A model generated the notes under the pieces. It was not told the origin of the DNA. It saw only the letters and a list, made by a program, of their open reading frames with translations, and did not search any database. From assembly GCF_003259375.1 (NCBI RefSeq), contig NZ_QLLN01000009.1:62001-126000 (forward strand): 64,000 bases of DNA, in the 5' to 3' direction. The DNA is from Arenibacter echinorum (GTDB lineage Bacteria; Bacteroidota; Bacteroidia; Flavobacteriales; Flavobacteriaceae). How positions within the stretch are numbered: position 1 is the stretch's first letter; every line of letters starts with the position of its first letter. Below, piece after piece: positions 1 to 8,307 of this stretch. A program made the translations under genes and the position numbers.

Positions 1-3
1 CTT

Positions 4-951
4 ATGTTAGCAAGAGTTGCCAATAACCTTTTTTGGATGGGGCGTTATATTGAACGTGCCGAACATGTTGCCAGATACCTGAACGTAAATTATTTTTCGT
101 CTTTGGATGCTCCTAACGAGCTCTCCCAATCCAGACAATTTGTACTGCGTTCCATGATGTTCCTAGTAGGAGAACCTATAGCGGACGATTCCATTATTCT
201 TAAAGAAGAAGACATTCTATACAATATTGGCCTAAACCCGGTTATACCATATTCTGTTATCAACAATGTAAAAAGTGCCAGAGAGAACGCCAACAGTGCC
301 AGGGACCTTATTTCTACGGAATTGTACGAATCCATCAACAAATTCTATCATTTTGTAGTCAATTATTCTGTAGAGGATTTTACAAAAAAGGGGTTATACG
401 ATTTTACCGTAAATGTCACTGAAATGACAGCCATTTTAAGAGGCAAAATACGGGGTACCCTTTTGCACGATGAGGTATATGCCATCATCATGCTTGGTAT
501 AAATCTAGAAAGGGCCACGCAGGTAATCCGAATCATCAACGCGAAATACAATGATGCCGTAAAGGCCAAGGGCAATTATGGGGACGAAATAGGCCATAGC
601 TTTGAATGGATCACCTTGCTCAAATGTGTGGAATCCTATGATATGATGCGCAGGTATTACAAAAAGACCCCTACGAGTATCTCTACCTTGGAATTTTTGA
701 TATTAAATCCCGATTGTCCAAGATCGGTCATCAACAGTATCAACCAGGTCCATAAGCACATCAGAGTATTGGATGAATCCAAGACTCCAAACAAAAATTC
801 CACCGCCTTCTTAATAAGCAAAGTTAAAGGGGAGTATGAATTTAAATATGCCGAGGAAATTGAAGAGGACATTCAAAGCTTCATTGAAAAAATCCTTAAT
901 AATCTGGTGCAGATTAGCCTTAAAATGGAAAATGAGTTTTTTAACTATTGA
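4..951 (+). CDS. Alpha-E domain protein (DUF403 family)
   Basis: A 315-residue soluble protein. The opening LARVANNLFWMGRYIERAEH is the typical start of alpha-E (DUF403) proteins, so the ATG three bases into the window is probably the true start. The family is helical and of unknown biochemical role. It is usually encoded next to a circularly permuted ATP-grasp protein and a transglutaminase-like protein, and such sets are suspected of making or processing a peptide. The transglutaminase partner follows here after 42 bases; an ATP-grasp gene, if present, would lie left of the window. No signal peptide is seen. Family assignment is confident; function is unknown. Confidence 0.88.
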   Translation: MLARVANNLFWMGRYIERAEHVARYLNVNYFSSLDAPNELSQSRQFVLRSMMFLVGEPIADDSIILKEEDILYNIGLNPVIPYSVINNVKSARENANSARDLISTELYESINKFYHFVVNYSVEDFTKKGLYDFTVNVTEMTAILRGKIRGTLLHDEVYAIIMLGINLERATQVIRIINAKYNDAVKAKGNYGDEIGHSFEWITLLKCVESYDMMRRYYKKTPTSISTLEFLILNPDCPRSVINSINQVHKHIRVLDESKTPNKNSTAFLISKVKGEYEFKYAEEIEEDIQSFIEKILNNLVQISLKMENEFFNY

Positions 952-967
952 TGTTAAACCATTGACC

Positions 968-975
968 TACATTTG
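968..975 (+). promoter_or_regulatory. Possible -7 promoter element before the transglutaminase gene
   Basis: TACATTTG matches the Bacteroidota -7 consensus TAnnTTTG and lies 18 bases before the ATG at 994. No clear TTTG-type -33 box is seen at the right spacing. The gene may equally be read from an upstream operon promoter. Confidence 0.3.
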
Positions 976-993
976 CTTTAAGAACTACTATAA

Positions 994-1845
994 ATGTCAA
1001 TTGAATATTCAATTACCTATAATGCCGAAAATGAGTACGAAAATCCGGTAGACAATGCCTCATGGCAATTTCTAATTGTACCCGAAAATAATGAAACACA
1101 GGAATTGATGAGTGTTGATATTAAGAATTCATTGGGTGCCAAAAATGAGTTTTCGGAAAATGGTTATGGTTTTCGGACCATAAGGATAAATACCCAAGAG
1201 AAATTCCAAAACTTAAATTTTAGGGCCAATTTTAAACTAAAGAAAATAAGCCTTAATCCTTTTGGACAAGTTCCAATCTTTAATATCGCGAGCAATTATG
1301 AGCTTGTTCAAAGTTTGGATTTCAAGGTAGATTTTGAGCCCTTTTTAGGCCAAACCCAATTTACAACTTTGCCAAAAGGTTCAAAAAATCTATTTGTTTT
1401 CGACACTGCCCTAAGTATATTTGATAATCTTCAAAAATTAAATAACTGGGTCTATCAGTTTATTAAATTCAACACCGGGGTGACCCATGTAAATACGCTC
1501 CTAGAGGAAATACTTGAAAATCCAGAAGGTGTTTGTCAGGATTTTGCACATTTATTCTGTGCCTTGGCCAGGGCCAATAAAATCCCTGCCCGTTATGTAT
1601 CCGGATATTTGCACCAAGGAAATGGTTATTTTGGAGACTCACAGATGCATGCCTGGGTGGAGGCCTATGTTCCCCAAGTTGGCTGGGTGGGCTTTGACCC
1701 TACCAACAATTTATTGGTCGATGACAACCACATTAAAGTAGCCCATGGTAAGGACTTTAATGATTGCTCCCCTCTAAAAGGGGTAGTACACTCCCATGGA
1801 GCTAATAAAACCTCCCATTCCGTGGATGTACAGACCCAACAATAA
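994..1845 (+). CDS. Transglutaminase-like cysteine peptidase family protein
   Basis: A 283-residue protein with a beta-rich N-terminal region (about 1-110) and a transglutaminase-like core (about 140-245). The catalytic triad is visible as Cys181 in EGVCQDFAHLF, His219 in QMHAWVEAY and Asp235 in GFDPTN. It has no signal peptide and is probably cytoplasmic. It follows the alpha-E gene by 42 bases on the same strand, the usual neighbourhood for this family. By family knowledge it is a papain-fold amidase or peptidase acting with the alpha-E and ATP-grasp partners; the substrate is unknown. Confidence 0.85.
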   Translation: MSIEYSITYNAENEYENPVDNASWQFLIVPENNETQELMSVDIKNSLGAKNEFSENGYGFRTIRINTQEKFQNLNFRANFKLKKISLNPFGQVPIFNIASNYELVQSLDFKVDFEPFLGQTQFTTLPKGSKNLFVFDTALSIFDNLQKLNNWVYQFIKFNTGVTHVNTLLEEILENPEGVCQDFAHLFCALARANKIPARYVSGYLHQGNGYFGDSQMHAWVEAYVPQVGWVGFDPTNNLLVDDNHIKVAHGKDFNDCSPLKGVVHSHGANKTSHSVDVQTQQ

Positions 1846-1912
1846 ATAACATTTCCCATTTGGTCCATAATCAAAAAAAAGAATCCTATTTTTGGCTGAA
1901 AATAATTAGAAT

Positions 1913-3011
1913 ATGATAACTACGGACCATTATAATAGTCTCATTGATCGCCTTGGTGCGTTAAGGAGGTATCTTTGACATAGATGCCAAGCTTGTAGAA
2001 ATAGAAAACGAGGAAGAAAAGACCTTGGCCCCGGATTTTTGGAATCATCCCCAAGAGGCACAGGAGCAGATGAAGTTGATTCAGTCCAAGAAACAATGGG
2101 TGGATGATTTTAACAATGCCCAAAGTTTGGTAGCAGATCTTGAAATTTTCTTGGAATTTCAGAAAGAAGGTGAAATGTCCGAGGACGATGTAAAGAGCCA
2201 TTACGACAAGACCATCGAGGCCTTGGAAAAATTGGAATTCAAGAACATGCTCTCAGCGGAAGGGGATGAACTTACGGCCATACTTCAAATAACCGCAGGT
2301 GCCGGAGGTACCGAAAGCTGTGATTGGGCCTCCATGCTCATGAGGATGTACATGATGTGGAGCGAAAAAAATGGCTACAAGGTAAAAGAGCTAAATTATC
2401 AGGATGGGGATGTTGCAGGAATAAAAACCGTAACCTTGGAAATAGAGGGCGATTATAGCTTTGGATGGCTTAAGGGCGAGAACGGAGTACATAGGCTGGT
2501 ACGTATTTCCCCTTTCGACAGCAATGCCAAGCGCCATACTTCCTTTGCTTCAGTGTACGTGTACCCTTTGGTAGACGACAGTATCGAAATTGATATTAAT
2601 CCGGCCGATGTGGAGATTACTACTGCCCGATCCAGTGGAGCTGGGGGACAGAATGTGAACAAAGTAGAAACCAAGGTACAGCTGACCCACAAACCTTCTG
2701 GAATTCAGATTTCATGTTCAGATTCAAGATCACAACACGACAATAGGGCCACTGCCTTAAAAATGCTCAAATCCCAATTGTACGAAATAGAATTGCGAAA
2801 AAAAATGGAAGCCAGACAAGAGATTGAGTCTTCCAAAATGAAAATTGAATGGGGCTCACAGATCAGGAATTACGTAATGCACCCATACAAATTGGTAAAA
2901 GACGTGCGTAGTGGCGAGGAGACGGGCAATGTGGATGCGGTAATGGACGGGAATATAGATCAATTCTTAAAGGCCTATCTGATGATGATGGGGCAAAAGG
3001 AAGAAAGTTGA
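1913..3011 (+). CDS. prfB: Peptide chain release factor 2, expressed by programmed +1 frameshift
   Basis: Release factor for UGA and UAA stop codons, read as join(1913..1975,1977..3011), 365 residues. The zero frame begins at ATG 1913 and meets UGA after 21 codons. Skipping the U at 1976 continues as [21 protein letters not shown] into the main body. The stop-codon recognition tripeptide SPF is at about 199-201 and the peptidyl-hydrolysis motif GGQ at about 244-246, the same 45-residue spacing as in E. coli RF2. Regulation is visible in the sequence: low RF2 makes UGA slow to decode, which favours the frameshift. Any annotation starting near 2025 would miss the first 37 residues. Confidence 0.95.
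1963..1979 (+). other. RF2 programmed frameshift site
   Basis: AAGGAGG (1963-1969) acts as an internal Shine-Dalgarno sequence three bases before CTT TGA C (1973-1979). This is the classical arrangement of an SD-like sequence, CUU slippery codon and UGA followed by C, a poor termination context. The UGA is codon 22 here; it is codon 26 in E. coli. Confidence 0.93.
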
Positions 3012-3148
3012 ACCATGACTACCTTATACAAACTTTTAAATTGTTAATGGACAAGGGGGAAAAGTTTCAGGTACCTGATCTTAAGATTTTTATCATGACC
3101 AATAGGAGCCCGGAAACTTATGGCCCTAAAACTTAAAACCTAGTAAAT

Positions 3149-3493
3149 ATGATCAAAATATATCACAACCCCAGATGCGGAAAGTCCAGGGAAGGATTGG
3201 CCATTCTAGAAAATTCGGGAAACGACTTTGAGATTATTAAATATCTTGAAAACGTGCCTACCAAAAAAGAACTTGAAGCCATTTTAAAAGTTTTAGGTAT
3301 AATACCTATGGAGTTGGTGAGAACCAACGAAGCCATTTGGAAAGAAAAATTCAAGGGAAAATCTATGACGGACGATGAAGTAATTGCGGCCATGATAGCG
3401 TTTCCCAAACTCATAGAACGTCCCATCGTCATCAAGGACAACAAAGGGGTGGTCGGACGACCTCCCGAAAAAATAAAGGCGCTTTTAAATTAG
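3149..3493 (+). CDS. ArsC/Spx-family thioredoxin-fold protein, probable arsenate reductase
   Basis: A 114-residue protein of the ArsC family. Catalytic-type Cys10 sits in YHNPRCGKS, and Arg58, Arg91 (in ERPIV) and Arg104 fall where the oxyanion-binding arginines of glutaredoxin-linked arsenate reductases fall. It would reduce arsenate to arsenite using glutathione or glutaredoxin-like donors. There is no arsenic efflux or ArsR gene nearby, so a general reductase role is possible. It is a stand-alone gene about 140 bases after prfB. The family is secure; the substrate is inferred. Confidence 0.8.
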   Translation: MIKIYHNPRCGKSREGLAILENSGNDFEIIKYLENVPTKKELEAILKVLGIIPMELVRTNEAIWKEKFKGKSMTDDEVIAAMIAFPKLIERPIVIKDNKGVVGRPPEKIKALLN

Positions 3494-3614
3494 TAACCGT
3501 GTTAAAATGCTTGGTAAAAGGAGTATTTATTCTTACATTATTTCCTTAGCAGCAGAACAGACTACTAAGCGCCACAGAACGGCATAGTTCTTGAATTATT
3601 CATTTTAACAAACA

Positions 3615-3650
3615 TTTAACCCTTAAGGGTTAAACCATCTATTAATTTTG
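3615..3650 (+). promoter_or_regulatory. Perfect 20-bp palindrome next to a -7 element, upstream of the TonB-receptor operon
   Basis: Bases 3615-3634 are a perfect palindrome, TTTAACCCTTAAGGGTTAAA. Nine bases further on, TAATTTTG (3643-3650) fits the TAnnTTTG -7 consensus, 24 bases before the ATG at 3674. The palindrome lies within the promoter where a dimeric repressor or activator could bind. It could also form a hairpin, but no T-tract follows, so it is not a normal terminator. Confidence 0.5.
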
Positions 3651-3673
3651 GAATCCCATTAACCACTGACATT

Positions 3674-4165
3674 ATGAAAACTGACAAAAGATTATTTTTT
3701 AGTGTTTTATTTATCTTATTATCCTTTCCCTTTTTAAGCGCCCAATATGGATACGGAAATGGTTATGGATATGGATACGGAGGATATGGAGGGTATGGAA
3801 GACAGAGAAATAGTATTCCACAAGCACAAGAAACCCCCAAGGAGCCTGAAAAATTAACGGCAGAACAGATTGTGGATCAGGAAATGCCCGGAATTACCGA
3901 AAAATTAGGTTTAAATCCGTTCGAGGAGGCTGTTTTGAGTACCACCTTAAAAAAGTATCTCCAAGAAAGAATTGAATTACAAATACTGGATTTACCGCCG
4001 GACAAAATGAGGGAAAGTTATGAGAAAATCACCCTAAAGCAGGACGAAGAACTTATGGCAGGACTACCTGCCGATAAATATGAAGCCTTTGTAGAACTGC
4101 AGAAAAACGGTTTTAAAAAGGTTAAAGAAAAAAAGAAGAAGAAAAAAAATAAATCCAAAACATAG
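3674..4165 (+). CDS. Secreted Gly/Tyr-rich hypothetical protein
   Basis: A 163-residue exported protein. A signal peptide ends near residue 23 (PFLSAQ). It is followed by a low-complexity YGYGNGYGYGYGGYGGYG tract (about 24-42), a charged helical middle and a Lys-rich tail (KKKKKKNKSK). It ends 3 bases before the TonB-dependent receptor gene, so the two are almost certainly co-transcribed and perhaps functionally paired. I do not recognise a named family. The middle resembles small periplasmic helical proteins, but no function can be assigned. Confidence 0.75.
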   Translation: MKTDKRLFFSVLFILLSFPFLSAQYGYGNGYGYGYGGYGGYGRQRNSIPQAQETPKEPEKLTAEQIVDQEMPGITEKLGLNPFEEAVLSTTLKKYLQERIELQILDLPPDKMRESYEKITLKQDEELMAGLPADKYEAFVELQKNGFKKVKEKKKKKKNKSKT

Positions 4166-4168
4166 CAC

Positions 4169-6679
4169 ATGAACAAACTACTCCCAGTTGCACTATTTCT
4201 AATTTCTTTAGTTGGTTACACCCAAGGAGCCCAAGGCCCGCAAGAACCAATAAAAATAACTGGGACCGTTTTGGACCAAGAAACAGGTCAACCCTTGGAA
4301 TATGCCACTTTGGTGCTACAAAGTGTTAGAAATCCTGAAAAAGTCACTGGCGGTATTACGGATGCCACCGGGCAATTCGAAGTGGAGACAGCTCCTGGAA
4401 ACTATAACGTTAGTGTAGAATATATCTCCTACAAATCCTATAAATTGAACAATCAAAATCTAAGATCTTCCACCAACCTTGGTGTAATTAGGCTTTCCTT
4501 GGACGTTGCCCAGTTGGCAGAGGTAGAAGTGGTCGGCGAGCGTACCACAGTAGAATTGCGATTGGATAAAAAAGTATATAACGTTGGTTCGGATCTAACC
4601 GTCAAAGGTGGTTCGGTAACCGATGTACTGAGCAACGTACCTTCGGTTTCCGTGGATGTAGAAGGTAATATTAGTCTTAGGGGAAACGAAAGTGTTAGAA
4701 TCCTTATCAACGGCAAACCATCGGCCTTGTCCGGTCTGAGTCCCGAGGCCCTGCAACAGTTACCTTCCGATGCGATAGAAAAGGTGGAGGTAATTACCAA
4801 CCCTTCCGCAAGATATGATGCAGAAGGTACGGCAGGTATTTTGAATATAATATTAAAGCAGAGCAAGACGGCTGGGATAAATGGATCGGTCAATGTTTAT
4901 ACAGGCCACCCAGAAACTTATGGAGGCTCCTTGAGTCTCAACCTAAGACGCGATAACTTCAATATCTTCACCAATACCACTTACCGCTATCGCAACGGCC
5001 CTGGGAATGCGTTATTCGATCAAGAGAACTTTGACAGTAACGGCAATACCTTGAGCTTTCAAAATGAAATAAGGGATTACCAAAGAAAAGATAAAAGCTT
5101 TAATACCAATGTTGGCTTTGAACTGTTTTTGGATGAAAGCAGCAGCATTACCAATTCTTTTGTTTTTAGTAAATCCAATGGGGACAACTCGGTTAATGTG
5201 GATTTTTCCAATTTTGATGCCAATAGAAACCCAACCATCCAAAGAAACCGATTTACCCTTGAGGACGAGTTTGAGGAGGAGCATCAATACTCTTTAAATT
5301 ACCAGAAAAAATTTGAAAAAGAAGGACACACCCTTACCTTCGATTATCAATACTCCAAAGGAGTGGATGATGAAAATTCTATAATTGAAGAGGTAATCTT
5401 GGGGGATAATATTGCTTTGGATACCGAAAGGACCATAGATAACCAAACACAGATAACGCAATTGGTACAAATGGATTATGTACTTCCCTTTGGAAAGGAC
5501 AACCAGTCCCAATTTGAACTAGGCTATCGCGGTACCTTCAACAATAACAATACCGATTTTGATTTTGGTATACAGCAACAAGACGGCGGTTTCACAAGTG
5601 ACCCCAACTTCAGTAATGAATTAAACTATAAGGAATACGTAAATGCGGCCTATACACAATTGGGATCTAAATTTAATAAATTCAGTATTCTAGGTGGATT
5701 GAGAGTAGAGGCGTCCGATATTGCCATAGAATTGGTAAACTCCAATGACCTTAACAATAAGGATTACGTCAACTGGTTTCCATCTATATTTTTAGGATAT
5801 GAATTTTCGGAAAAAGAGCAGCTTACCTTAAGCTATAGCAAAAGACTTAGAAGACCTCGATCTAGATTTATTAACCCATTTCCTTCCAGATCAAGTAACA
5901 CTAACCTTTTTCAAGGAAACGCCGATTTGGACCCTACTTTTACCGATGCATACGATTTGGGATATTTAAAAAGATGGGATAAGTTTACTTTTACTACTTC
6001 CGGATACTTTAACAGATCTACTGGAGTGTTTCAATTTGTTTCCAGGGAGACGGGCGACTTTGTAACCATTGAAAATCCGGACGACCCCCAAAATCCTATT
6101 GTAGTTCCCGTACAAGTGCGAAGCCCTATAAATTTAGCCACCGAAGAGCGCTATGGTATGGAATTTACCACTACCTATACCCCTAAAAGAAACTGGAGAT
6201 TAACCTGGAACCTAAATGCCTTCCAAAGGGATCTACAGGGAGACTACACCTATACCAACAGTCAGAATGTAGAGATTGTTCAAAATTTCGATGCCAATAA
6301 TTTTTCATGGTTTACACGCTTTAGTGCCAAATTACCTTTACCGGGAAAAATCGATTTTCAGACCAACTTCTTTTATATGGGACCTTCCGAAGATGCGCAA
6401 AACCGCAATAAGGGAATGTTGAGCTCCGATCTTGCCCTTAGCAAGGATATTCTAAAGGATAAAGGCTCCCTAACTTTGAACGTAAGCGATATATTTAACA
6501 CCAGAAAACGTATTAGCGATACCAGAACTGAAAATGTGGCTACATATAGCGAATTTCAATGGAGGCAAAGGCAGATTACCTTATCGTTCCAGTACCGCTT
6601 CAATCAACCTCAGAACCAAAGGAATGGCAATAGGGAAGGCAGAAGTGGCGGCGGGGAAGATATGGACTTTGAAGGATAA
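4169..6679 (+). CDS. TonB-dependent receptor / outer-membrane beta-barrel protein
   Basis: An 836-residue outer-membrane protein. The order is signal peptide (1 to about 20), carboxypeptidase-regulatory-like domain (about 28-110, ITGTVLDQETGQPLEYATL), plug domain (about 130-235, with SVDVEGNISLRGNESVRILI and YDAEGTAGILNIILK) and a large C-terminal barrel ending in a tail rich in Asn, Arg and Gly. This architecture is the outer-membrane beta-barrel subgroup related to SusC-like receptors but without a SusD partner. The substrate is unknown. It lies 3 bases after the Gly/Tyr-rich protein and is followed by a strong terminator. Confidence 0.9.
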   Translation: MNKLLPVALFLISLVGYTQGAQGPQEPIKITGTVLDQETGQPLEYATLVLQSVRNPEKVTGGITDATGQFEVETAPGNYNVSVEYISYKSYKLNNQNLRSSTNLGVIRLSLDVAQLAEVEVVGERTTVELRLDKKVYNVGSDLTVKGGSVTDVLSNVPSVSVDVEGNISLRGNESVRILINGKPSALSGLSPEALQQLPSDAIEKVEVITNPSARYDAEGTAGILNIILKQSKTAGINGSVNVYTGHPETYGGSLSLNLRRDNFNIFTNTTYRYRNGPGNALFDQENFDSNGNTLSFQNEIRDYQRKDKSFNTNVGFELFLDESSSITNSFVFSKSNGDNSVNVDFSNFDANRNPTIQRNRFTLEDEFEEEHQYSLNYQKKFEKEGHTLTFDYQYSKGVDDENSIIEEVILGDNIALDTERTIDNQTQITQLVQMDYVLPFGKDNQSQFELGYRGTFNNNNTDFDFGIQQQDGGFTSDPNFSNELNYKEYVNAAYTQLGSKFNKFSILGGLRVEASDIAIELVNSNDLNNKDYVNWFPSIFLGYEFSEKEQLTLSYSKRLRRPRSRFINPFPSRSSNTNLFQGNADLDPTFTDAYDLGYLKRWDKFTFTTSGYFNRSTGVFQFVSRETGDFVTIENPDDPQNPIVVPVQVRSPINLATEERYGMEFTTTYTPKRNWRLTWNLNAFQRDLQGDYTYTNSQNVEIVQNFDANNFSWFTRFSAKLPLPGKIDFQTNFFYMGPSEDAQNRNKGMLSSDLALSKDILKDKGSLTLNVSDIFNTRKRISDTRTENVATYSEFQWRQRQITLSFQYRFNQPQNQRNGNREGRSGGGEDMDFEG

Positions 6680-6700
6680 AAGTTTTAACCCATTAAATAT

Positions 6701-6728
6701 AAAAAGGGAGCCTATGGGCTCCCTTTTT
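6701..6728 (+). terminator. Intrinsic terminator after the TonB-receptor operon
   Basis: A 12-bp perfect stem (6701-6712 with 6717-6728) with a 4-base loop. The stem contains AGGGAGCC/GGCTCCCT and ends in a T-run. The A-run on the other side means it could also terminate transcription of the minus-strand gene at 6754. Confidence 0.9.
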
Positions 6729-6753
6729 ATTTATACTATATAATCGTCGTATC

Positions 6754-6927
6754 CTATTGGTTACGTTTTGCTTTTTTAGCGTCGCGCTTTTCTTTCAATA
6801 TTTCCAAGATAGCACCTCCTATCCAGTAGGGAATAACAAAAGTCAACAAAAAAATCATCAACCAAAACCCAATGGTCAAGATGGTCAAAAATGCTAAAAA
6901 CCCTAAATATTGGTCAAAATCGAACAT
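6754..6927 (-). CDS. Small membrane protein, 57 residues
   Basis: A short gene with ATG at 6927-6925 and TAG at 6756-6754. The product starts MFDFDQYLGFLAFLTILTIG, has one or two hydrophobic segments (about 8-42, including FWLMIFLLTFVIPYWIGGAI) and ends in a basic tail (KEKRDAKKAKRNQ). The amphipathic layout with a positive cytoplasmic tail and a clean ORF reaching almost to the terminator supports a real gene. It resembles short conserved membrane proteins of flavobacteria; the role is unknown. Confidence 0.7.
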   Translation of the reverse strand: MFDFDQYLGFLAFLTILTIGFWLMIFLLTFVIPYWIGGAILEILKEKRDAKKAKRNQ

Positions 6928-7097
6928 GATTGCTATGTTTTTTTAATGGTGGTACAAAGATATCAAAATCTAAGTTATTATTCCAAGGGGTATTTAAAAT
7001 AATTTAACTTTAATTTAAAAACTTCTTGGACCAGTCTACCTACATACTACCGCAGGCCTACATATACTAAACCAAAGGAAATACAACTTCCCTATCA

Positions 7098-8270
7098 CTA
7101 TTTCAAATTGTCCAATATAAAATCCAAAGTGCTGTTCTTATTGCAATTCTGTTCAAAGGCCACATTGGTATGTGTTAAATCATTTGCCAAGCCCAAGTCC
7201 TTAAATCGGTTTATAGTGGCCTCAGATTCCATAGTAACCTTACCTGTTAATAAAGTATCCATGGACAAGCCATTTTTATGCCTTTTATAAATCTTCTTCA
7301 ATCCGCTTAGATACAAGCGGTCCTTGGTAAATCCGCCTCCCCTGTGGACCCGCATGGTTATGGTAAAGGCTTTGTTCCGATCCAGTTTGTACTGTCCGTG
7401 CAGCATGTCGAAGGTGTCCGAGAAGCTATATCCTTTTATCAGACTGTCGGAAGCCAAGACCCTATAGGCCAACTCCTTTAATCTTTTCAAGCTTAGGGCC
7501 CCGCTCATATATTCACTAAATACCGCCAAGCCCTCCTGGGTTTCCACGTTTTTTGGAAAACCATTGGAAAATACTTTTAAAGGTTGCAACATGCCATTAT
7601 AGGTAGTTACCAAATGAACTCCAATCTCATGATTGGCCAAGGTAAGCAGTTGGTTTCTGCTAAAAGTGGTATTTTTCTTAATTAAGAGAGATTGGGTATT
7701 ATTGCTCACCATGGCATCAGCGGCAATACTATTGGAAAAGGAAATGTTTAGAGGGAAATTATATTGCTGTACAAACTCTTCAAAATACACCTTGGCGTCT
7801 TCTGGGGTATATATTTTTTCCATGTCCTCGGTATCCGGCTCATCAGCGAAATGCAGAATAAACCTGGCATTTTGAACATCTTTCTCCGTGGGAGTGCCGT
7901 AAACCCTAAGGGAATTATAATAGAACTTTTTGTTCTGGCCAATAGTCTCGATACACTGTATCATATTGGCATAGTAATACACCACTTCTTGATAAAATTT
8001 CCTTATCTGTTCATCCTTTATGCGCTCCAAGCGCTGGGAGAAGAACAAACGGTTTAGCTTATATGGGTCGAATTGTAGTTTTTTATACTTAAATATGGGT
8101 TCATCTACGAACTTGGATGAAAAAAAACGATGCTTTTCTTTTTCAATATTTAAAGGATTTAAATAGGTAAGTAATTCAATTTTTTTTACCAACCTGTCCA
8201 AGTTGGCATCTATTGCAAATACATTGGGAAACTGATTAATAATTTCCCGGCTCATTTCTTGCTTTAACAT
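7098..8270 (-). CDS. DUF1704 / QEGLA-motif metallopeptidase family protein
   Basis: A 390-residue protein with the zinc-peptidase signature HEIGVH (214-219) and the family hallmark QEGLA (245-249), whose Glu is the likely third metal ligand. Bacterial members are called flavohemoglobin-expression-modulating QEGLA proteins; eukaryotic relatives are tubulin tyrosine carboxypeptidases (MATCAP type). By family it is a carboxypeptidase-like metalloprotease, probably cytoplasmic since there is no signal peptide. It lies 37 bases after a dicarboxylate symporter gene on the same strand and may be co-transcribed with it. The natural bacterial substrate is unknown. Confidence 0.85.
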   Translation of the reverse strand: MLKQEMSREIINQFPNVFAIDANLDRLVKKIELLTYLNPLNIEKEKHRFFSSKFVDEPIFKYKKLQFDPYKLNRLFFSQRLERIKDEQIRKFYQEVVYYYANMIQCIETIGQNKKFYYNSLRVYGTPTEKDVQNARFILHFADEPDTEDMEKIYTPEDAKVYFEEFVQQYNFPLNISFSNSIAADAMVSNNTQSLLIKKNTTFSRNQLLTLANHEIGVHLVTTYNGMLQPLKVFSNGFPKNVETQEGLAVFSEYMSGALSLKRLKELAYRVLASDSLIKGYSFSDTFDMLHGQYKLDRNKAFTITMRVHRGGGFTKDRLYLSGLKKIYKRHKNGLSMDTLLTGKVTMESEATINRFKDLGLANDLTHTNVAFEQNCNKNSTLDFILDNLK

Positions 8271-8307
8271 TACTACTATTATTTATTGCACCTCGTTGAG
8301 GCTCTCA

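Noticed and set aside
2025-3011. Starting prfB at 2025
   Set aside because: The codon there is TTG (Leu) in the middle of the conserved N-terminal region; the frameshift reading from ATG 1913 restores a full-length RF2.
4453-4893. A 146-codon minus-strand frame opposite the TonB receptor
   Set aside because: It is antisense to the conserved plug domain and has no supporting motif.
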